Origin: Planctomycetota bacterium
GTDB taxonomy: Bacteria; Planctomycetota; UBA1135; JACQFD01
NCBI GenBank assembly: GCA_016200225.1
Contig: JACQFD010000037.1
Location: 62,001 to 126,000, forward strand
DNA length: 64,000 nt
Direction: 5' to 3'
This document shows, one piece after another, positions 8,340 through 15,873 of this stretch (its first letter is position 1; each line of letters begins with the position of its first letter). Below the pieces are notes generated by a model that ran no database searches, was not told the DNA's origin, and worked only from the letters and a program-made list of their open reading frames with translations. The position numbers and the translations under genes were made by a program.

Positions 8340-11300
8340 TTATTTATTTTCGCCCGTCCACTCGATCCGATCTTCGCCCGCCGCGCGGGCCTGTCCCTTC
8401 GCTTGTAAATATTCGACGACTTCGCGCATCCGCTCCTCGCAACGCTTCGTCAGCATCTTGAGGCCGAACATGCGGATCGTCGCGCGCGCCAGGTCCTTGA
8501 ATGTTAACGAAAGCGATTGCGATAAATTCCACGCGGCCGCGGACGCAAGATCGTCCATCCGTATCGTTAATATATTGGGCGCGTCGGCATACTGAGGAAA
8601 TACCGGCGGCCGCGCGGCCGGCGCCGGATCGCGCGGCGGTTGCGCGACGGTTTGCGGCACAGCGGTCGGCGGCGCGGCCGGCGGCGGCGGATTGTTTATA
8701 TATGTATTGTCCGACTTCCGCGCGTCCTCGAGCGCCGCGCGGATCGCTTCGCACGCGCGCGCGATTTCGCGATCCTTATGAAACCGCCAGTCGAGAGACC
8801 AGATGCGATGCAGGCGCCAGCCGAGGTTTCTTAACACTTGCTCGCGCAGGCGGTCGCGGTCGCGCGCCGTCGCGCCGCTGCGGTAGGCCGCGCCGTCGCA
8901 CTCGATGCCTAATATAAATTCTCCGGGGCGCCGCGGATCGCGCACGGCGAGATCGATCTTATATTTTCCGCAGCCGATCTGGCATTCGATCGAATGGCCG
9001 GCGCGCGCGAGCGCATGGTACACTTCGCGTTCGAAATCGCTGTCGAATGCCTCCGTCGTGGCGGCGGCGGCGGCCGTGCGGCGGCTGCGTTCCTCGACGA
9101 ATTGTAGGAACGCTTTCAAATGCCGCGACCCGACGGCCGCCGTGCGCGTCAGATCGATCATATCGGATGTTAATGTAGAAAAAACGCGAAGCTGCTTTCG
9201 CGCGCGCGTGATCGCGACGTTTAACCGCCGCTGGCCGCCGGTTTTATTGATAGGTCCAAAATTCATCGAAACGCGGCCGTCCTCGAGCGGACCATAACAA
9301 ATACTGAACAGGATTTCGTCGCGCTCGTCGCCCTGCACATTCTCGAGGTTCTTGACGAAAACCGGTTCGATAAGATTCTCCGAAAAGTGCGGTTCGATTT
9401 CCGGATGCGCTCTGCGGGCCTCGTCGAGCAGATCGAGAATGAGGTTTTGTTGCGACATGCTAAAAGTAACAATTCCGAACGATCGCTCCGGGCCGCCGGA
9501 CGAAACCGGAGTCGCGCGCAGCGCGCCGACAAACCAGTCGACGAGGACGCGCGCCTCGCGCGGGTTGGCGCGCGATTTTCCATATTCATAAATTCCATCC
9601 GGCACGGGCATCCATTTGACGCCGAGATCCTCGACGTTCCCGCGCGCCGCCGGAAAAACGTGCAGGCGCGATTCGTAATAATTACGATTCGAAAACTCTA
9701 TTAACGATTCGTGGCGGCTTCGGTAATGCCACTCGAGCGTTTGCGCGGGCACGCCCGACGCCTCCGCTTCGTCGAGGATGCTCTCCAAGTCCTCGACGTC
9801 GTCTTCGTTTATATCATATTCATCGGCGCGCGCCGCGCGCTCGAAGAAGGAGGTCGGAGGCAATTGTTTAGAATCGCCGACGATCACCACCTGCCGCCCG
9901 CGCGCGATCGCGCCAATCGCGTCGTGCGGGCCGATTTGCGAGGCTTCGTCAAATACTACCAAATCGAAGAGGCGGCCTCCCGCCGGAAGATACTGTGCTA
10001 CAGATAACGGACTCATCAAAAAACAGGGCTTCAATCGCGGAAGCAGATTGGGAATTTCCGCAAACAGTTTCCGCAGCGCCATGTGATTGCGTTGTTTTTT
10101 ATATTCGCGCAATAACTTGCCGGGTTCCGACGATTCGATGCCCTCTTGCACCGGCGCGGGCCGGCGCCGGTCGAGCGTGGCGACGATTTGGGCGCGCGAT
10201 AATTGTAAATAAGCGCGGTCTGCCGCGCGAAATTCGACGATTTTATTTGTATGCAATTCGCCGTCGAATTCGCGAAGCACCGGATCGGCGTCGATCGTCG
10301 CGACGGTCCATTTTTGTAAAATACTTTTCTCGACGGCATCGCGGATCGCCTGCGCGGGAACGCGGCCCGCGCGCAGCGCGTCGACGACGGGCCCGAGACC
10401 CGCGGCGCGTCCTCCGGCGCACGCCTTCTCATGGCGGCACCAGTCGCGCAGCATGGGGAGCGCGGACTGGAATTGTTGTAACTGTCCGCGAAGTTTTTCG
10501 GCGAATGCCGCGTCGTCCGGAGACGGCAGCCATGCCGAAAAAGCGGCTAATTGTGAAATGGATTCGAGCGACGCGACCAAGTTATTATTAACTTCAATCG
10601 CGCGCGCCCCGACCGCGCGCCACGCCGCGCGCCACGCCGCGCGCGCGGCGTCCGGCGTCGAGGACAGCGCCGTCCGCGATGCCGCCGCCGGAATATTACT
10701 ATTATCGAGACGATACGATTCCACGGCGCGCCGCGCAGCCGCGACGCGGACGAGCAGCGCGGCCAGGGCTTCGATATCGTTTAACTTTGAATTCCACAAA
10801 TCCGCGAAGGCGGCGTCCAGTTCCGGCGGAATCGCCGCGAGCCTCCCGCGGCGGTCGTTGCAGCGGCAAACGGCCGCCAGATCCGCGGCAATCCGCGGCC
10901 TCGACGGAAGTCCCGCGCGCGCGACGCGCTTCAGGGCGCGCGCCGAACTGTATAATCCAAACCACGCGGCCAGCGTTCCGGCGTTTTGATAATATTCATA
11001 CCTGGATCGCAGCGCGGCGGCGTCGACGGACATGAATCCGTCGTTCCATCGTTTTGTTATTTCCGCGCGGTCGGCGCGGTCGGCTTTTGTTAATTCGATC
11101 CATTCGCGGCCTTCCGCGTCGACGCCGGCTCGTTCGCCCGTAAGAGCCCAGGCCGGGAGCGGTCCGGCGCCCACGGCCACAGCAAGCGACGCCAATTGTA
11201 CGATTTGGTGCGGCGACGCCGGCGGCGCGACGCCCGCCTGCTTCGCGAGATCCTCCGCGGCAACGCCAAATTCCCGCAGGAATGTTAATGATTGCGCGAT

Positions 11301-13973
11301 GGCCGCCTTGAGTTCCTCCTCGCGCGCGCCCGACCACTCCGCAAGCGCCGAATTCCGCCATGGATTTGTAAGAATCGGCTCGGCGCGCCCGCCCGAAAAT
11401 TGTATTTCGCCGGCGAGCGCGAGCGCCGTTTCGAATTGTTGCGAGGAGAAACCGGCCGGATCATTTATATTAACGATAACGTCGGGCGCCTCCACCAGCG
11501 CGAGAGAGCGCGCGCCGGCACGGTAGAATCCGATGCCGATGCCGCGGTCGTCGCGGTGAAGCGCGCGGACATATCGATTCAAAAGCGCGCGCCGTTCCGC
11601 AAGAGCGCCGGATTGTTTATCCCAGGAGGGAACGCTTTCGCACGCGGAACGCTCATACGTTTTCCCGAGCGAGTCCACGACCTGCTTCTTGTTCGATTTG
11701 TTACTATGTAATTCGAGACAATAATCCCCGAGGCCAGCTTCCTGAAGTCTTCTGAAAACGACGTCGAGCGCGGCCATTTTTTCCGATACAAATAATACAG
11801 ACTTGCCCGCATGCATCGCGGCCGCGATCAGATTCGTGATCGTCTGCGATTTGCCCGTTCCCGGCGGTCCTTGTAATATAAAATTACGTCCGCGCATACC
11901 GGAAACGATCGCGGCGACTTGTGAAGAATCGGCGTCGACGACCGCCGGCAATTCCGACGGCAAAATAGTATCATCGAGCGACCCGGCATCCACGGCGCCG
12001 ACGGCGTCGCGCGCGACGGTGCGGCCCGCGTCGGCGATCTGCCGCACGACGGGATGCTCGAGAAGGGTTCCGGCGTTTTCTTCAAGATCCTTCCACATTA
12101 AGAATTTCGCGAATGTAAATGTTCCGAGATACGCGTCCTCGGCGACCTCGAACCGCGGCATTTGTTGTATTCCCGTCCTGACCGAATGCAATAATCGCGC
12201 GACGTCGACGCCGCTGTCGTCGGTTTCGGGCTCGACGAGGCAGCCGAGATCGAGGCCGAAATCGCGCCGCATTTTCTCCGCGAGTGTAATATTACCTATC
12301 GACTCGTCGGCGCTTCTCCGAACCGCGACGCGGCCGGTGCGCGGCGAATACTCCAATTTGACGGGTATTAATAAAAGTGGCGCGACGCGCGGATCCGGGC
12401 TTTCTTTAGTTTCAAACCAGCGCAGCGTTCCGAGCGCCGCGTAGAGCGTGTTGGCCCCGCCCTCGTCGAGCGCCGTTTTCGCGTCGCGCGCGAGCTGTCT
12501 GGCGCGCGGCGCCAGTTCGTTGCTTACAATTGTAGTGTGCAATCTCCTCGCGCGCATCTCGGCGAGCAGCCAATCGTGCAAATCGACGCGGGATTCTATC
12601 AATTTCGCCGCCCGCTGGTCCTTGCTTTCGCGGTCGGGCGCGGGCATGAGTTCGAAATTCGCCTGCGCCGCGAGCGCGTCTTCGAATTCAGCGAGCGACG
12701 GAACGTTTAATTGTATACAACCCGCCGCCTGCGTCCGGAAATGTAACAACCTGTTTCTTAAGGATAAGTCGAGGAGGCGGTCTTTCCATCGGCCGATGCG
12801 CGTGGAAATCGAATCGGGCGACGTCGGCGCCGGCGCGGCGTCGCGCGGCCCGGACTCCGTTTGCGCCGCCGCTTCTTTCAGTATATTAAAGACTTCCCGG
12901 CCGCCCTCCCGCTCATTTGTAATATCCGGTCCCGCGGGCGCGTTCAACTCCATACGGATCGGCAGCGGTCGATAACGATCGCCGCGAAGGACCCTGACGT
13001 CGAGCGCTCCGACGAGCGCTCGATCTTCCTTTATGTGCCGCAGTCCCGACTGAATCGCGGTTTCGAAAGCGGGCGGCGGCGCGGCCACGGTCGTGCTCGA
13101 GTCCCATATCAATAACTTGCCGAGCGCGATTTGATTACGAATGCGCGCGGCGTCGTCCATCGTGCCTTCGGCAAACCGATCGTCTTCGAGCCAGACGCCG
13201 GGCATCGCGTGCCCGTTCAATATAATGATTATCGGAGCGAGCCACATCTGCTCCAGCGCGGAGACGAATAATAATGTAATGTCGAGACAATTTCCCAATT
13301 GTTGCGCGAGGAGCGTATCCGCGAGCCGCACTTTCTGTCCTGTCGTCTCGAAACTCGCCGGCAGGCCGATATAACTTATTCCCAGACTTTGTATCGTCTC
13401 GTACAGAGCGCGGACTTGTTCGATCGCGCGTTTTTTCGATTTTAACTGATATCCCGTGATCCCGCCGTCGCCCGTCGCCGCGCCGAGCCGCGCGGCCGCC
13501 CGTTTTAGTAAAGTTGCGATCACCGGATGATTGGGAATGGCAAATGTTGCAAGCAACGCGAGCGGCGCGCGCGCGCCGGGCCATTCGTTATAAGCGAGTA
13601 CTTCCACGGGCTCCGAACCCTGCGCGATCGCTTCTCCGGAGGACACGAGTCTCCAAATGATCCGCGCTTTCTCCGCCTCGATCACGGTCCTCAGCCGTCC
13701 GGGCGCGGGGCGCAGATCGAATGCAACCAGCGTTCGTTCCTCATTCTGCGAAATCGACGGAACCGGAATCTCGATCCGCGGCGCGAGGCCGGGCTCGAGC
13801 GATACTTCAAATACGGCCGGAGGCAGCGGCTGCGTTCGTCGATTCTTTATTTTTACAAAAGAAAGGAGCGGAACGCCGCTTTGCTCCATCGAGAACGAAA
13901 GCACTCGCAGCGATTGGAGTTGAACATCGACATCGGCGGACAGTCCGGAATCCGAAGCGGGTTTGTCGCTCAA
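8340..13973 (-). CDS. Giant DUF4011 / SF1 helicase / DUF559-like nuclease / DUF3320 protein
   Basis: 1877 residues. An N-terminal unclassified region (1-380) precedes DUF4011, seen as RWKDRLLDLSLRNRLLHFR near 390-410. A split SF1 helicase follows: Walker A QGPPGTGKSQT near 700, Walker B VVFDEASQIGP near 1340, GDSKQLPP near 1365 and a C-terminal lobe with VAITRARKQL. A DUF559/MTES_1575-type endonuclease domain (about 1645-1750, ECDGAAYRSG) and DUF3320 (about 1795-1870) complete it. This is the known full-length arrangement of the family, and relatives often sit in defence islands. The start ATG overlaps the stop of the CWC-DUF1289 gene by ATGA, so the two are probably translationally coupled. 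Its likely role is nucleic-acid surveillance or anti-phage defence (inference). Confidence 0.9.
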   Translation of the reverse strand: MSDKPASDSGLSADVDVQLQSLRVLSFSMEQSGVPLLSFVKIKNRRTQPLPPAVFEVSLEPGLAPRIEIPVPSISQNEERTLVAFDLRPAPGRLRTVIEAEKARIIWRLVSSGEAIAQGSEPVEVLAYNEWPGARAPLALLATFAIPNHPVIATLLKRAAARLGAATGDGGITGYQLKSKKRAIEQVRALYETIQSLGISYIGLPASFETTGQKVRLADTLLAQQLGNCLDITLLFVSALEQMWLAPIIIILNGHAMPGVWLEDDRFAEGTMDDAARIRNQIALGKLLIWDSSTTVAAPPPAFETAIQSGLRHIKEDRALVGALDVRVLRGDRYRPLPIRMELNAPAGPDITNEREGGREVFNILKEAAAQTESGPRDAAPAPTSPDSISTRIGRWKDRLLDLSLRNRLLHFRTQAAGCIQLNVPSLAEFEDALAAQANFELMPAPDRESKDQRAAKLIESRVDLHDWLLAEMRARRLHTTIVSNELAPRARQLARDAKTALDEGGANTLYAALGTLRWFETKESPDPRVAPLLLIPVKLEYSPRTGRVAVRRSADESIGNITLAEKMRRDFGLDLGCLVEPETDDSGVDVARLLHSVRTGIQQMPRFEVAEDAYLGTFTFAKFLMWKDLEENAGTLLEHPVVRQIADAGRTVARDAVGAVDAGSLDDTILPSELPAVVDADSSQVAAIVSGMRGRNFILQGPPGTGKSQTITNLIAAAMHAGKSVLFVSEKMAALDVVFRRLQEAGLGDYCLELHSNKSNKKQVVDSLGKTYERSACESVPSWDKQSGALAERRALLNRYVRALHRDDRGIGIGFYRAGARSLALVEAPDVIVNINDPAGFSSQQFETALALAGEIQFSGGRAEPILTNPWRNSALAEWSGAREEELKAAIAQSLTFLREFGVAAEDLAKQAGVAPPASPHQIVQLASLAVAVGAGPLPAWALTGERAGVDAEGREWIELTKADRADRAEITKRWNDGFMSVDAAALRSRYEYYQNAGTLAAWFGLYSSARALKRVARAGLPSRPRIAADLAAVCRCNDRRGRLAAIPPELDAAFADLWNSKLNDIEALAALLVRVAAARRAVESYRLDNSNIPAAASRTALSSTPDAARAAWRAAWRAVGARAIEVNNNLVASLESISQLAAFSAWLPSPDDAAFAEKLRGQLQQFQSALPMLRDWCRHEKACAGGRAAGLGPVVDALRAGRVPAQAIRDAVEKSILQKWTVATIDADPVLREFDGELHTNKIVEFRAADRAYLQLSRAQIVATLDRRRPAPVQEGIESSEPGKLLREYKKQRNHMALRKLFAEIPNLLPRLKPCFLMSPLSVAQYLPAGGRLFDLVVFDEASQIGPHDAIGAIARGRQVVIVGDSKQLPPTSFFERAARADEYDINEDDVEDLESILDEAEASGVPAQTLEWHYRSRHESLIEFSNRNYYESRLHVFPAARGNVEDLGVKWMPVPDGIYEYGKSRANPREARVLVDWFVGALRATPVSSGGPERSFGIVTFSMSQQNLILDLLDEARRAHPEIEPHFSENLIEPVFVKNLENVQGDERDEILFSICYGPLEDGRVSMNFGPINKTGGQRRLNVAITRARKQLRVFSTLTSDMIDLTRTAAVGSRHLKAFLQFVEERSRRTAAAAATTEAFDSDFEREVYHALARAGHSIECQIGCGKYKIDLAVRDPRRPGEFILGIECDGAAYRSGATARDRDRLREQVLRNLGWRLHRIWSLDWRFHKDREIARACEAIRAALEDARKSDNTYINNPPPPAAPPTAVPQTVAQPPRDPAPAARPPVFPQYADAPNILTIRMDDLASAAAWNLSQSLSLTFKDLARATIRMFGLKMLTKRCEERMREVVEYLQAKGQARAAGEDRIEWTGENK

Positions 13974-14305
13974 GGTTTTTGCCGCGCGTCCGCGATTCGC
14001 CGGATTACCGCCTGCTTTTGATAACTACTAAAACTCGACCATCCGGCGATTTCCGCGAGCGTTCGAGAACAACCGCGGCAGGTCTTGGTTGCATGATCGA
14101 GTTCACAGATTTGGACACAGGGCGACGTCACTTCGCCGCATGCACACTGTGGGCACAGACATGCCACATCGCGCGCGGTCATTTGTAGACCGGGGTTTTG
14201 TTGGCAAAACCCAAGGAGTGTTGCACACCAACACGACGCCTGATTGGCGAAACCGGCGCAACCGTTTTCGCGACCGCACTGTGGGCAACGCGCAGATAGT
14301 TCCAT
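13970..14305 (-). CDS. Cysteine-rich CWC domain fused to DUF1289
   Basis: 111 residues with 15 or more Cys. Residues 1-60 contain CPQCGRENGC, then SCWC, the pattern of the cysteine-rich CWC family. Residues 61-111 contain SPCVQICELDHATKTCRGC followed by RTLAEIAGWSSFS, the signature of DUF1289, a small Fe-S or zinc-binding family. Two small Cys-rich families are thus joined in one chain. The stop overlaps the start of the giant helicase (ATGA at 13970-13973). Metal binding is likely; the function is unknown. Confidence 0.8.
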   Translation of the reverse strand: MELSARCPQCGRENGCAGFANQASCWCATLLGFCQQNPGLQMTARDVACLCPQCACGEVTSPCVQICELDHATKTCRGCSRTLAEIAGWSSFSSYQKQAVIRRIADARQKP

Positions 14306-14362
14306 TGCAGACGTTGACCTTGGTTACGGCTACGGCGCGTGCCACGCGTAAAGACGTAAAGA

Positions 14363-14749
14363 CTAGTCGGTGTGTCGAACGTGGAGAACCGACTCCGCTT
14401 TTGTTTGCTTGTTCAATCGCAATACAAATAGCGAACGTCCCACACCCTGTATCTGCAGTATGAAACTCTGGAGATACCGGTAGTCACTGAGGTCTTTGGG
14501 AAATGTCATGGTCTTCTGCGCGATCGTCGCGGCCGGTTTTCCGTCCTCGCCGACGAAACGGATGTCAAATTCCATCTCTTCGGGATCGCCCACTTCGCGT
14601 TCGAAACTGACGACAACACATAAATTAAAATTCAGCGGAAACGCCTGATTCTTCGGAACGGAGAGGTTGGTGATCCACCCGCGGAGAATCGACGTGGTGC
14701 CATCGGCGTGGCTTGACGCGGACTGTGCAATACAAATACTGGCTTTCAT
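14363..14749 (-). CDS. DUF6941-like protein
   Basis: 128 residues from ATG 14749 (MKASICIAQSASSH); the frame is open to 14785, but the family usually starts with MKAxxxCDxA. The pattern continues with GTTSILRGWITNLSVP, a long strand-rich core and DGKPAATIAQ, as in DUF6941 proteins, which are small soluble beta proteins of unknown function. It lies 57 bases upstream of the CWC-DUF1289 gene on the same strand and may belong to that accessory block. The body of the gene has fewer GC-rich codons than the helicase. Confidence 0.6.
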   Translation of the reverse strand: MKASICIAQSASSHADGTTSILRGWITNLSVPKNQAFPLNFNLCVVVSFEREVGDPEEMEFDIRFVGEDGKPAATIAQKTMTFPKDLSDYRYLQSFILQIQGVGRSLFVLRLNKQTKAESVLHVRHTD

Positions 14750-14852
14750 CTCGCGAGTGATAGCAAAGTTACTAATGAACATCAAGCGAATTTGCAGGCT
14801 GCCGCCGCAAGCCGCCGCCTCGGCATGACTTTCGGCCGCAATTCGCCGCCGT

Positions 14853-15044
14853 TCAGCCGATGGCGCGCCCGCGTCCGGCGCGCTTTGGCCGCGCGACTGC
14901 TGCCGTCACGGCGATCGACAGCGTAAACGGGGTCTCGCGGGCGCCGGTCCTCAAGAGAAGGCGCAAGAGTGCGATCACGCTCTCGGGCGAGTCGCAGACG
15001 ATCTCAAAAGGATCTACAAGAATCGAGTAGCGCGTGGTTGTCAT
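14853..15044 (-). CDS. Small protein sharing an N-terminal module with the gene at 15175
   Basis: 63 residues from ATG 15044. Residues 4-28 (RYSILVDPFEIVCDSPESV then IALLRLL) align without gaps with the start of the 177-residue protein encoded just upstream (HYTILYNGFQIQCDTPDAV then LALLKV). The rest is a basic, low-complexity tail. No known family was recognised. A short beta-hairpin and helix module that works by binding a partner is a reasonable guess, no more. The gene stops at TGA 14855-14853; a selenocysteine reading there was considered and rejected. Confidence 0.55.
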   Translation of the reverse strand: MTTTRYSILVDPFEIVCDSPESVIALLRLLLRTGARETPFTLSIAVTAAVARPKRAGRGRAIG

Positions 15045-15083
15045 TATAATTATTAATTATCGTCGCGCGGGATGCGGAAACAA

Positions 15084-15113
15084 AATCGCGCGAACACCGG
15101 GGTCCGCGCGATT
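15084..15113 (-). terminator. Rho-independent terminator after the 177-residue gene
   Basis: AATCGCGCG (15105-15113 read on the minus strand) pairs perfectly with CGCGCGATT (15084-15092), with a 12-base loop. On the minus strand the stem is followed by TTTTGTTT. It lies 60 bases after the stop at 15175 and before the start at 15044, so the two sister genes are probably separate transcripts or linked by partial read-through. Confidence 0.65.
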
Positions 15114-15174
15114 GTGAAAAGCGGTTATAAAAACTCCGCCAAAACTGATAAATCAGGCTTCGCTCGAAAGTTAA

Positions 15175-15708
15175 TTATCCGACTTGCGGCACTTTGGCGA
15201 TGATGTCGGCAATGGCGCGGTCGCTGCCCGACATGCCCGAGAATGTCGTTCCATCGGCGCCCTTGATACGCGCAATCAACGCGTCGATATTATAACCAAA
15301 ACTCGAAAGTTCGCGCCGAAGCGATGTTAACGATCCACCGAGTCCTTTGGAACCCTTCGCGCCGGATGCCTTGGCGAGTTTATCCGCCGTAATGGACGCG
15401 CCGCCGCTCTTCGCTATTTCACTAAGTATCGAGATGCTGCGTTTCGATAGTCCGGCGGCTTTGGACATCTTGCGGCCGGCCCTCTTGCCGCGCGTCTTTT
15501 TCACCTTCTTTACGGGAGCCGTTTTTACTGCCGGAGCAGACGCGGCGGATCGCGCTACAGGCGCCGCTTTCGAAGCTGCAGTCCCGGCTGGCTTACTGGC
15601 TGCCGCAGTAGCTTTGCCTTTGCCTACTTTCAACAACGCGAGCACCGCGTCGGGAGTGTCACACTGGATCTGGAAACCGTTGTACAGGATTGTATAGTGA
15701 TTGCTCAT
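15175..15708 (-). CDS. Basic Ala/Lys-rich linker protein with HTH-like C-terminal domain
   Basis: 177 residues. Residues 1-27 (SNHYTILYNGFQIQCDTPDA onward) form the module shared with the 63-residue protein at 14853. Residues 28-85 are an Ala/Lys/Pro-rich basic linker (KTAPVKKVKKTRGKRAGRK). Residues 86-177 form a helical domain (SILSEIAKSGGASITADKL, then GGSLTSLRRELSSFGY) that looks like a winged-helix fold. The linker and possible HTH suggest nucleic-acid binding. No family was recognised. It is the most upstream gene of the minus-strand block leading to the giant helicase. Confidence 0.65.
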   Translation of the reverse strand: MSNHYTILYNGFQIQCDTPDAVLALLKVGKGKATAAASKPAGTAASKAAPVARSAASAPAVKTAPVKKVKKTRGKRAGRKMSKAAGLSKRSISILSEIAKSGGASITADKLAKASGAKGSKGLGGSLTSLRRELSSFGYNIDALIARIKGADGTTFSGMSGSDRAIADIIAKVPQVG

Positions 15709-15873
15709 GGTGAATGGTTTATAGCGAAGAGATCGTGGTCAATTCAAGAGTCTTTTTTTGAATGTAGACTTACGAGTGTCTCGATGTCTGTGAACTTGTG
15801 ACGGCAACAAGTGCCGCGACGCATCGTTCACACTCGATGGAAGGATGTACCCGTCCATAGGCACGGCGAGCGA

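Noticed and set aside
12000..12444. Long Ser/Thr- and Arg-rich frames opposite the giant helicase
   Set aside because: These are shadows of a GC-rich gene; composition and lack of motifs show they are not coding.
14820..14855. Selenocysteine reading of the TGA ending the 63-residue gene
   Set aside because: The downstream frame is a low-complexity Arg/Gly/Cys peptide with no family similarity and no fitting hairpin.
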